Below, one piece after another: positions 1 through 6,278 of a stretch of 29,278 nucleotides of DNA. Both the position numbers and the translations under genes were made by a program. Origin of the DNA: a virus; IMG/VR virus record IMGVR_UViG_3300042879_001403, positions 1 through 29,278 of that record; one strand, 5' to 3'. Position 1 is the stretch's first letter; each line of letters begins with the position of its first letter. The notes under the pieces were generated by a model. That model was not told where the DNA came from, did not search any database, and saw only the letters and a list, made by a program, of their open reading frames with translations.

Positions 1-279
1 TTCTGCACGGTTCTCGTTGATCCAATCAACGTGCGCCTGCAGAGCCTCTGCGATGTCTTCTTGTTCAGTGACATTGAGCAAAGGGATTGAAAGCAACTTG
101 CCGAAGCCCCCTTGATAGGCTTCGGCAAATTTGTCGGCAAGGTCTATGATGTCCGGGTAAAATTTACCCAGCGCTTTATGAACAGCGTAGCTGCGAGTCT
201 TTAAATGCTCACGGTGCGCCATGTCGCGGGACATGAACATCAAACCCATGAACTCGCCAGCGGTTTCGTGCTGCGCCAT
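1..279 (-). CDS. DUF5856-like phage protein (3' end cut by window edge)
   Basis: Reading back from ATG at 279 gives 93 residues with no stop before the window edge, so the C-terminus is missing. The segment SYAVHKALGKFYPDIIDLAD followed by KFAEAYQG (about residues 34-61) resembles DUF5856, a helical, ferritin-like-looking family common in phage structural regions, with no established function. The start overlaps the upstream stop as TAATG, so it is probably translationally coupled to the fibre-like gene before it. It is the last visible gene of the minus-strand structural run. Family assignment is from memory of the pattern and the function is unknown. Confidence 0.8.
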   Translation of the reverse strand, partial: MAQHETAGEFMGLMFMSRDMAHREHLKTRSYAVHKALGKFYPDIIDLADKFAEAYQGGFGKLLSIPLLNVTEQEDIAEALQAHVDWINENRAE

Positions 280-974
280 TATTTGATTCTCTGCATGTTG
301 AAGATGACGGACGGCACCTCAGGAGCACTACCAGTCGCAGACGTGTAATCAAGTGTGACGGCTGTGTTACTAGCAGACCAGACGAGCTGTACATAGCTGC
401 TGATGGTCATAGATTCGAAAATCGTGACCTGAGCTAGCGTTTTACCACCGTCCGCTACCTTTGGCACCGAAATGATCGACGCAGAGTTTGGAATGTTCGT
501 ACCGTCTTTCCTAAACCAGAATGTCGATGTATGGTTGGTGGTATCCGAGTTTGCAAACTGAATACTGGCGTTGATGGAATAAACACCAGACGCGGCGACC
601 GTGACGTTCGTGCTCGACGCAATCGTTATGCCGGTATTAAAATCAGCCGCGTTGTTCATTTGCACAACATAGGCGACGTTGGCCGACACAGCCGACTGAT
701 CAACATGAGACTCGAACTGACCGATGGCCCGGTTAGTGATCGTGTTAAACGGTACCGCACCAGCCGTAATCGTAATAGAGTCAAATTCACCGACAGCGTT
801 GCTGATCGTTACCGACCCTAACACACCGCCGGTGATGTTGAGCGAGTTACCTACAAACGTCTTAATCTGATCTGCGGTAAGTTTAACCGAAGCAGCCGAT
901 TGAACCGACTCAAACAACTCAGTACCGCCGAGCGCGGTACCTGCCGTGAGATCAGTAATTTTGACGTTAGCCAT
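279..974 (-). CDS. Phage structural protein, probable tail fibre/spike-like with TNF/C1q-like C-terminus
   Basis: A 231-residue protein opening with MANVKITDLTAGTALGGTEL and a short segment containing SVKLTADQIKTF, an N-terminal form typical of phage fibre and virion appendage proteins. The middle is rich in short beta strands and T/S/N/V. Residues from about 85 (GQFESHVDQSAVSANVAYVV) to the end look like a compact jelly-roll domain of the TNF/C1q type, which usually trimerises and binds a receptor. No enzyme motif is visible. It lies 3 bases after the stop of the preceding structural gene and overlaps the next start by one base. The structural role follows from composition and position. The exact location in the virion is inference. 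Confidence 0.7.
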   Translation of the reverse strand: MANVKITDLTAGTALGGTELFESVQSAASVKLTADQIKTFVGNSLNITGGVLGSVTISNAVGEFDSITITAGAVPFNTITNRAIGQFESHVDQSAVSANVAYVVQMNNAADFNTGITIASSTNVTVAASGVYSINASIQFANSDTTNHTSTFWFRKDGTNIPNSASIISVPKVADGGKTLAQVTIFESMTISSYVQLVWSASNTAVTLDYTSATGSAPEVPSVIFNMQRIK

Positions 975-977
975 GTT

Positions 978-1613
978 TTACTGCGTCGACTGCTGCACGA
1001 TGGTGAAACGGATAGAACCAGTACCAGAATTGACTTTCAAGCGAACCGCTCGCATCAACGTCGTGGTAAACTGTGTTTCATCTCCGGTCGCCGCTGTGAG
1101 GCTGGCAGCCGGGTGCGGTACCGCTAATTGCGTAATCGAACGGTCAAACGGGTCTTCGTTCGTATATTGAACAGAGTAATTGACCGTACCGCTCGCCTTA
1201 GCCGAAATATTCGTTACTTGGTTCGGCACATAAATATCAAGCGGAATCCAATCGGTGTAACCGATAACAGCGTTACCAACAGAGATAGTCGCACTAGTGG
1301 CGGCAGACGCGGCCACATTAGTCACCGTCGCAAACGCGATACTACCCGTGACCGTACCCGACGCTGTAAACGCAATCGTCTCGGTTTGAGTAGTAACGCC
1401 ACCGGGCTTGGTGCCGGTAACGATAAAACTTACAGTAGCCGACTTATCATTCGTAATGGTAACGTATGCCGGGCTAGAGGTAAAATCAGCCACCCCACTC
1501 ACGACCGCAGAGCCGTTAAGCGTGATCGCTCCTGAAGCGTTCAGCAATTGAGGCGCGGCAACGCTATCGGCGTCAGCAGCAGCCTGAGAATACGTAAAAC
1601 TAATCGGGCGCAT
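978..1613 (-). CDS. Beta-rich phage structural protein
   Basis: A 211-residue protein of low charge, very rich in T, S, V and A, with alternating hydrophobic residues characteristic of beta-sandwich or Ig-like modules (for example residues 50-65, AYVTITNDKSATVSFIV). It has no signal peptide or catalytic motif. ATG at 1613 is preceded by AGGAG at good spacing. The gene lies downstream of a hairpin terminator-like element, so its expression may be partly uncoupled from the capsid genes. It is probably a virion surface or fibre-associated protein, though no named family is recognised. Confidence 0.65.
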   Translation of the reverse strand: MRPISFTYSQAAADADSVAAPQLLNASGAITLNGSAVVSGVADFTSSPAYVTITNDKSATVSFIVTGTKPGGVTTQTETIAFTASGTVTGSIAFATVTNVAASAATSATISVGNAVIGYTDWIPLDIYVPNQVTNISAKASGTVNYSVQYTNEDPFDRSITQLAVPHPAASLTAATGDETQFTTTLMRAVRLKVNSGTGSIRFTIVQQSTQ

Positions 1614-1624
1614 GCCGGTCTCCT

Positions 1625-1649
1625 AAAAAGGCAGGGGGCCGTAGCCCCC
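1625..1649 (-). terminator. Intrinsic terminator-like hairpin inside the structural operon
   Basis: On the minus strand the sequence forms a 6-bp all-GC stem, GGGGGC/GCCCCC (1644-1649 with 1634-1639), with a 4-base loop, followed a few bases later by TTTTT (1629-1625). It sits just after the stop of the gene at 1657-2358. The T-run is next to the AGGAG ribosome-binding site of the gene starting at 1613. The geometry fits a rho-independent terminator or attenuator that would reduce transcription of the distal structural genes. Confidence 0.65.
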
Positions 1650-1656
1650 GCCCTGT

Positions 1657-2358
1657 TTATCGCTGCTTAGCGGCGTAAATGTAGTCCACCGTCATGGTCT
1701 TAGCGGCAGCCGCACCATTCTGAATGGCGAAGGAAACCGTCAAGTCCGTGTCCGGCAGATACGAGGACGACGCGCTCATAGAACCGGTAACCGTGCCGTT
1801 CACCGAGTACGCGAGCGTACCCTGACCGTCATAGTACCAGCCCAGCGTGACGAACGTATCGTTAGCCATCGTAGCAACAGCAGAAGCCACGTTTGAACCC
1901 GTCGTCGCATTTTTGCGGCAAACGAGATTCACCGAGGTGCTGCCATCAGACTTGATGAAGTAGATACCGTCCGTGACGTCAAGCGGCGTGGTGTCTGTCA
2001 CCTGCAAACCGATGACCACGTCCGAATCAGTCGCGTCGCTGACTTTGAAACGGGTCTTGAAGAAAGTCTCTTTGCCCGACTCAAGAAGGAAGGACTCGCC
2101 TACCTTTTGCAGAGCACAAAGACTATCGTCTTGATCCGAGTTCGTCACCAGCAGGAGACCACCATCGCCGTCAGTCAGAGCCTGAGTAGCTGTTGATGAT
2201 GTCTCCGTTACCGTCCATTCACCAGCGACATACGTATCAAAATCATTGAAATACGTATGAAGTTGGGTCGGGTCGGGCATCGCCAGATCGCAGAAAAGAT
2301 CGTTCTCAGCGACGTTCGTCACGCCGTTAGGAAAACGAGTTACGAGCAGATTTGCCAT
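1657..2358 (-). CDS. Phage structural protein with lectin/LamG-like beta-sandwich
   Basis: A 233-residue protein. Residues from about 35 to the end (HTYFNDFDTYVAGEWTVTE onward) have the layout of a concanavalin A-like/LamG beta-sandwich: FFKTRFKVSD, VVIGLQVTD, FVTLGWYYDGQG and LAYSVNGTVTG are typical strands of this fold. Such modules are used by phages as head decoration or fibre carbohydrate-binding domains. ATG at 2358 has AAGGAG seven bases upstream. It follows the major capsid gene across a 70-base gap holding a large hairpin, so it may be a capsid-associated protein. No catalytic residues are evident. Confidence 0.65.
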   Translation of the reverse strand: MANLLVTRFPNGVTNVAENDLFCDLAMPDPTQLHTYFNDFDTYVAGEWTVTETSSTATQALTDGDGGLLLVTNSDQDDSLCALQKVGESFLLESGKETFFKTRFKVSDATDSDVVIGLQVTDTTPLDVTDGIYFIKSDGSTSVNLVCRKNATTGSNVASAVATMANDTFVTLGWYYDGQGTLAYSVNGTVTGSMSASSSYLPDTDLTVSFAIQNGAAAAKTMTVDYIYAAKQR

Positions 2359-2380
2359 GGTTGTCTCCTTAAGAGAGTTG

Positions 2381-2427
2381 TATCAAGAGAGAGCGGGGCC
2401 GTCACCAGCCCCGCTTTCCGCTTGATA
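2381..2427 (-). promoter_or_regulatory. Long hairpin immediately after the major capsid gene
   Basis: Two nested inverted repeats: outer TATCAAG (2381-2387) with CTTGATA (2421-2427), and inner AGCGGGGC (2392-2399) with GCCCCGCT (2408-2415) around an 8-base loop. The outer arm touches the stop codon of the capsid gene. On the minus strand there is no T-run after it (CTCTCTCTTG follows), so it is not a classic intrinsic terminator. It could protect the 3' end of the capsid mRNA, act as a processing site, or attenuate. Confidence 0.6.
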
Positions 2428-3342
2428 TCAGACTCCCGCCGTGCCGTAGATGGTACGGGGATCAGTCCAACCGAAGGCATAACGCTCGGTGGCCTTGTAG
2501 CGCATGGAGTCGGTTTCAAAGTCACCTTCCATGCTCTTCTCAAGACCGCGACGCATCATGAGCTTCAAGCCTTCCGGCGCGTCCGTCTTAATCCACCATG
2601 CAGTGGTCGACGTGATACGCGACAGGTTGGCCTGACCATCAGCCAGCAAGCCCATCGACTTGACCGGGTTGATGTCGTTGTTGGCCGCGCCCGTGCGGAG
2701 GACGCTCTTGAGGAGCACCTCGGCCTGGAACACGTTGCTCGGGCCAGCGACGATCGCCTTGGGCGTCAAACGGATACGCTTGCCGTTGTTGTCAACAGCG
2801 TTGCGGATCTGGATGAGCAACTGCTCGAGCGACGTCTGCGAAAGGTTCGCAGCGGTCGACAGCTGGTTGCTGAACGTGCCGTTGACGATCGGGTGATCGG
2901 TCGCCACGAGCGACTTACCGTCGCCGCCCGGATACGATCCGTTGAACGCACGGTTAAGGATGTTCGCGCCGAGCGTCTCCTTCGTCTCGATGAGCGACTG
3001 CGCCAAGTGCTTGGCATAGGTCTGACCGATACGAATGTGATCGCCGTCTTCCACGAGGACCTTGGTCAGCGCGAAGGCGAGACCGTAGACCTTGTAGAGG
3101 TAGCGCTGCAGGAAGAGGACGCCACCTGATTGATAGGTGACAGCCATGCCGTCCGGGAGCTCCGGAGCAGCACCGAATCCGTACAGGACCGGCTCTTCGT
3201 GGTAGTTACGCGGAATGCCTTTCCTCTCGTCGAAGATCTGCTTCCACTCGTCAGCACGCTGGTCGTACACACCGTCGAAAGTTTCGTTGAGGATCGGCTC
3301 AACAATACTGCGAAAGTCTGTACTGCGCATTGGGGTTGCCAT
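2428..3342 (-). CDS. Major capsid protein (HK97-like fold, Mu gpT-like)
   Basis: A 304-residue protein forming the head shell. It has the Mu gpT-type/HK97-type capsid pattern: an N-terminal segment around a stretch of E, W and F residues (FDGVYDQRADEWKQIFDERK, about 24-43), a helical region (KVYGLAFALTKVLVEDGD), the segment SLIETKETLGANILNRAF, a loop with DHPIVNGTFSN, and the P-domain-like stretch LTPKAIVAGPSNVFQAEVLL. The C-terminus, RYAFGWTDPRTIYG, is also typical. It follows decoration, scaffold and portal genes in normal phage order. The start ATG at 3342 has GGAGT upstream. There is no N-terminal prohead-protease propeptide visible, which agrees with a separate scaffold gene. Confidence 0.85.
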   Translation of the reverse strand: MATPMRSTDFRSIVEPILNETFDGVYDQRADEWKQIFDERKGIPRNYHEEPVLYGFGAAPELPDGMAVTYQSGGVLFLQRYLYKVYGLAFALTKVLVEDGDHIRIGQTYAKHLAQSLIETKETLGANILNRAFNGSYPGGDGKSLVATDHPIVNGTFSNQLSTAANLSQTSLEQLLIQIRNAVDNNGKRIRLTPKAIVAGPSNVFQAEVLLKSVLRTGAANNDINPVKSMGLLADGQANLSRITSTTAWWIKTDAPEGLKLMMRRGLEKSMEGDFETDSMRYKATERYAFGWTDPRTIYGTAGV

Positions 3343-3357
3343 GTGTCAGTACTCCTA

Positions 3358-3951
3358 TTAGACTGAAGCAACCGAGGCCTTGTAGTGATGTTCGTTCACA
3401 CGAACAGTCGCAACTACATAAGCATCAGTCAGGACGTTATCGGGGCCGTAACCGAACCCGGTGATCTGGAACTGACCAGTACCGGCTTCAATCACACCAA
3501 GATACGCGCTAGAAAGACCCGTCGCGGTGGAACCACCCGGCGAGGCCACTACCCAGTCACACTCTTCGCCGACCGCGGTTTGAACCGTGGTACCGGCCGA
3601 AGGATTGTTGTACTGGACATCAAACAGCGTTTCCGGATCGTCGTACACGTAGCACTGAATCTCAGTGCCGGTGGTCGACGCAGGCCAGTAGTTAGAAACC
3701 ACCGGACGGCTGTTGCTGTCGCGATACTGAACACCGGCGAAAATGCCGAGCAGGTTGAAACCACCAGTGGTGCCCGAACGGGTACCATCGGAAGTTCCCA
3801 ACTCAACAACACCGGAATCAGTCAACTTCACCGGATCACCGGAGAAGATATTTACGCCATACCCGGAGGTGATGACGTAGGCTTTCGGCCGCATCTGGCC
3901 ACTGTTGTGGAAGGACGGACGAAAACCGAAGGGTGCGCTTGTCGATGACAT
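3358..3951 (-). CDS. Putative head decoration/structural protein
   Basis: A 197-residue protein beginning MSSTSAPFGFRPSFHNSGQM, a form often seen in proteins encoded next to phage capsid genes. The body is beta-rich with glycine-rich turns (for example VFIFSGDP-like and LLGIFAGVQYRD segments) and no enzyme motif. It lies 15 bases upstream of the major capsid gene and has AGGAG nine bases before ATG 3951. By position and composition it is a likely capsid stabilisation or decoration protein. A minor capsid role cannot be excluded. Confidence 0.65.
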   Translation of the reverse strand: MSSTSAPFGFRPSFHNSGQMRPKAYVITSGYGVNIFSGDPVKLTDSGVVELGTSDGTRSGTTGGFNLLGIFAGVQYRDSNSRPVVSNYWPASTTGTEIQCYVYDDPETLFDVQYNNPSAGTTVQTAVGEECDWVVASPGGSTATGLSSAYLGVIEAGTGQFQITGFGYGPDNVLTDAYVVATVRVNEHHYKASVASV

Positions 3952-3981
3952 GCGATTTTACTCCTTGGTTAATATACAGGG

Positions 3982-4509
3982 TTAAGTGAGCTCAAAACGA
4001 GCTGATCTCTCTTCTGCAAGTCCCGCCATACCATCACCCATGGACAACTGAGAACCGGCAGCGCGAGCTTGCTGTTGCATAAACTCGGCGGTGTCGGTGA
4101 GCTTCTCCTCCTCGCGGAGTGGAGCATCGTGGTGCGCTTCCCGCATGAACTTCTCATACAAGCTCATAGGGAGTTTGAACGCCAACATCTCGTTGATTCC
4201 AATTAGGCCCGTCCACTCGCCCGTCTTGAGCGTGACATACTCGCAGCCGGGAACGTCTTCCGGCTTAATAGGCTCGTAACCAAGACGAATGCGCCCTTGA
4301 ATTGAGTCACGAGGGTTAGTCGTGGTCAACCAACAGGTGTGGTATCCGGGGATATTAGGTAAATCGGGCAGTGCAGAATTGAAAAGTTGCTGCCTGAACA
4401 TCTCAACCCGCTCGTCGTCCGTCACTTCACGGTTTTCGACCACAGCTCGATCTTGCATCGTGCGGCTAGTGCGGTTTTCAGCGGATTTCTTTAATCGTTC
4501 ATCAGTCAT
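3982..4509 (-). CDS. Conserved phage head-module protein of unknown function
   Basis: A 175-residue charged protein. The N-terminal 40 residues are highly polar and probably flexible. The central segment, with LPNIPGYHTCWLTTTNPRDS then GRIRLGYEPIKPEDVPG (about 51-90), is a pattern I associate with conserved uncharacterised proteins next to phage scaffold and capsid genes. The C-terminus is helical. ATG 4509 has TAGGAG at good spacing, and a sigma70-like promoter lies just upstream, so this may be the first gene of a capsid transcript. Its role is not known, but assembly or capsid-associated function is suggested by position. Confidence 0.65.
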   Translation of the reverse strand: MTDERLKKSAENRTSRTMQDRAVVENREVTDDERVEMFRQQLFNSALPDLPNIPGYHTCWLTTTNPRDSIQGRIRLGYEPIKPEDVPGCEYVTLKTGEWTGLIGINEMLAFKLPMSLYEKFMREAHHDAPLREEEKLTDTAEFMQQQARAAGSQLSMGDGMAGLAEERSARFELT

Positions 4510-4534
4510 GTGTCGCTCCTACAGCGATGAGGGA

Positions 4535-4563
4535 ATTATAACGTGGAATACGGTGGAAGGCAA
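4535..4563 (-). promoter_or_regulatory. Sigma70-like promoter ahead of capsid genes
   Basis: On the minus strand TTGCCT (4563-4558), a 17-base spacer and a perfect TATAAT (4540-4535) lie in the gap between the scaffold gene and the gene starting at 4509. The TTGCCT hexamer is the same -35 as in the two plus-strand early promoters at 23.67 and 24.85 kb. It would boost capsid expression relative to portal and terminase. Confidence 0.55.
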
Positions 4564-4564
4564 A

Positions 4565-5536
4565 TCACGCCTTGTTCCGGTCATACTCCATATATTTTTT
4601 GATGTACTTCTGGCGCAGTACGGGGTCATCCCACACACCGGCCTCGATGAGCGCGTTTTTACGCTCGGGGCTGATGTAGACCTCGCGCCGCGTCGAAGTC
4701 GGTGCGTGTTCGCGCCCGGAACCCACTTGCGGGCCGCCGCGTGCTTGACGCTCGGTCTTCTTGGCCGGAGCGGAAGACTCTTGGAATTTTTCCGGCAGCC
4801 GACGCTTGACGCGGTCGCGGAGTTCGTCCCAGTAGTCTTCCGAACGCGGATTAAATCCTTCTTTGACCAGTGAGTTGTCAATAGCCAGCACGATCGCCGA
4901 GCTCTCGTCAGCACCCTGCGGGTTGTACCACGGGTTATCTTTGATGAACTCACGCGCATGAGCGAGCGCCACGTCGTCAACCTGCGGTTGGGCGGGGGGC
5001 TTGACTTCCTGCGCTTGCTTTTTAGCGGCTTCAAGCTGGCGAGCCTTGAGCATCGCCTGATCACGGTAGCGGAGCGCCTGAGCGACGTCCTCGCCGTTCT
5101 GAGCGGCAACCGCCTTGGCGATCACCTTCTCGGCGAGTTGGACCTCGTTGACGGCTTCCTTGAGCTTCTGGTCAAGTATCGACAAGTCGCTCTTTTGAGC
5201 TCGCTCTTCGATACCCGAGATACGACGCTCAAGATCATCGTTCCGCTTACGCAGGAACTCCAGTTCAATCTTATCACGCTCAATGGCGCGCTCGCGTCGC
5301 TCTTTACGCTCTTTCTTTTCAAGACGGCGGCGCTCGCGGATAGCCTCGCGCTCGTCGTCGCCTTCGCTTGACTGCCGGGCAACCGGCTCATCATCAACGT
5401 CGTCATCGTCTTGCTCGGGGGCCGCAGCGTATTGCTGGGCTTCCTCCGGGCTTAACTCGACTTCAACCCGTTCGTCGGGTTCGCGACCTTCGACGACTCT
5501 CTCGTCGTCTTCGGTCAATAAATCTTTATCAGCCAT
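4565..5536 (-). CDS. Capsid scaffolding protein
   Basis: A 323-residue, highly charged, mostly helical protein. The first 60 residues are acidic (runs of E and D). Residues about 65-175 are a long R/K/E-rich coiled coil (for example REAIRERRRLEKKERKERRE). A conserved-looking block follows, AREFIKDNPWYNPQGADES and VKEGFNPRSEDYWDELRDRV, which I associate with phage scaffold proteins next to capsid genes. The C-terminus is basic, as expected for a capsid-binding helix. Its place just before the capsid gene cluster, after portal, is the usual scaffold location. ATG 5536 has AGGAGAT upstream. Confidence 0.75.
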   Translation of the reverse strand: MADKDLLTEDDERVVEGREPDERVEVELSPEEAQQYAAAPEQDDDDVDDEPVARQSSEGDDEREAIRERRRLEKKERKERRERAIERDKIELEFLRKRNDDLERRISGIEERAQKSDLSILDQKLKEAVNEVQLAEKVIAKAVAAQNGEDVAQALRYRDQAMLKARQLEAAKKQAQEVKPPAQPQVDDVALAHAREFIKDNPWYNPQGADESSAIVLAIDNSLVKEGFNPRSEDYWDELRDRVKRRLPEKFQESSAPAKKTERQARGGPQVGSGREHAPTSTRREVYISPERKNALIEAGVWDDPVLRQKYIKKYMEYDRNKA

Positions 5537-5551
5537 GTCTCATCTCCTGTG

Positions 5552-5962
5552 TCAGATGAATGCTCGGATCTTGGTCGGGTCGGTGGTTACCTTGCCTACA
5601 ATATCCAAATCGTTAAAGATCACAAACAGCGCCACACCCCGGTCATCAAGGTCGACCTCCCAGCGGTCGCCGCCGTACTTAGGGACTCGCACGAAGTCAC
5701 CGGTTTTACACCAGTCACCCTCGGGCCAAGGCTCCATCGTGTTACGGTTTTTGAACGCTAGCGGACCGACAGCAATAACCTTAGCGACTTGCGTATTCCA
5801 CTTCTCGGTCTCTTGCGAGCCGAGGTCAATGATAATGCCGCCCGAGGTTTTTTGCTTAGGGTTGCGGATCTGTACCAAAACGCGGCTACCGAACGGCTGA
5901 ATGCCCGGATCTGCATCCGGAAAAGCCGCCTCCATCGCGTCTTCAAAGGTCTTTGTCGCCAT
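5552..5962 (-). CDS. Phage GroES-like co-chaperonin (chaperonin-10 family)
   Basis: A 136-residue protein. Residues 22-46 (IQPFGSRVLVQI then NPKQKTSGGIII) match the start and mobile loop of GroES, where the K-T-x-G-G-I segment contacts GroEL. The segment VAKVIAVGPLAF, the turn after it, and GDFVRVPKYGGDRWEVD correspond to the later beta strands, with an insertion (about 70-90) longer than bacterial GroES. Phage co-chaperonins such as T4 gp31 replace host GroES for folding large capsid proteins. Its position between portal and scaffold/capsid genes supports that role. The start overlaps the preceding 64-residue gene and has GAGGAG before ATG 5962. Confidence 0.85.
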   Translation of the reverse strand: MATKTFEDAMEAAFPDADPGIQPFGSRVLVQIRNPKQKTSGGIIIDLGSQETEKWNTQVAKVIAVGPLAFKNRNTMEPWPEGDWCKTGDFVRVPKYGGDRWEVDLDDRGVALFVIFNDLDIVGKVTTDPTKIRAFI

Positions 5963-6137
5963 ACTTCTCCTCTTGGACTATTCCCAGTAAAATGTTGATT
6001 GCCATCTCATACCCCGCGATAACGCCCACCGCATGACCGTATTCAAACGAGTCTTTCTGGCTGGGCCGCTGCAGGGCTCCTATGGCATATTCCCGCTGCG
6101 CCTCTTTCAGGCGCACGAGGAGCTTTTGCTCAATCAT
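5943..6137 (-). CDS. Small conserved phage protein, unknown function
   Basis: A 64-residue protein, MIEQKLLVRLKEAQREYAIG onward, mostly helical: an amphipathic N-terminal helix, then a second helix (GHAVGVIAGYEMAINILLGI) that is hydrophobic on one face. The start codon shares bases with the stop of the preceding 43-residue gene (ATGA), and its 3' end overlaps the GroES start by 20 bases, so it is firmly in the operon. No family with known function is recognised. Confidence 0.65.
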   Translation of the reverse strand: MIEQKLLVRLKEAQREYAIGALQRPSQKDSFEYGHAVGVIAGYEMAINILLGIVQEEKYGDKDL

Positions 6138-6265
6138 GCGGGGGTTTTCTTAGCGGGCTGCTTCTTCGGCTCAGCACCGCCCTTGGGGGCAAGTGACTGA
6201 CCGTCGAGCTTTTCACCCATCGCGATGCGCTTGTGCTGAGGAACCATTTCCTTCTCGCTAGCCAT
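6134..6265 (-). CDS. Very small basic phage protein (43 aa)
   Basis: ATG at 6265 opens a 43-residue frame, MASEKEMVPQHKRIAMGEKL onward, ending AKKTPA and TGA. It begins 13 bases after the portal-gene-side... that is, downstream of the portal stop, and an AGGAGA-type site precedes the ATG. Its stop overlaps the next start as ATGA. The protein is lysine- and proline-rich and probably unstructured. Such small genes between portal and chaperonin are common in phages. No function is known. Confidence 0.6.
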   Translation of the reverse strand: MASEKEMVPQHKRIAMGEKLDGQSLAPKGGAEPKKQPAKKTPA

Positions 6266-6278
6266 GGCTTAGGTCTCC

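Noticed and set aside
2257-3129. 290-residue open frame on the plus strand, opposite the major capsid gene
   Set aside because: It is antisense to a well-supported capsid gene, has an R/V/D-rich composition typical of shadow frames, and lacks a ribosome-binding site.
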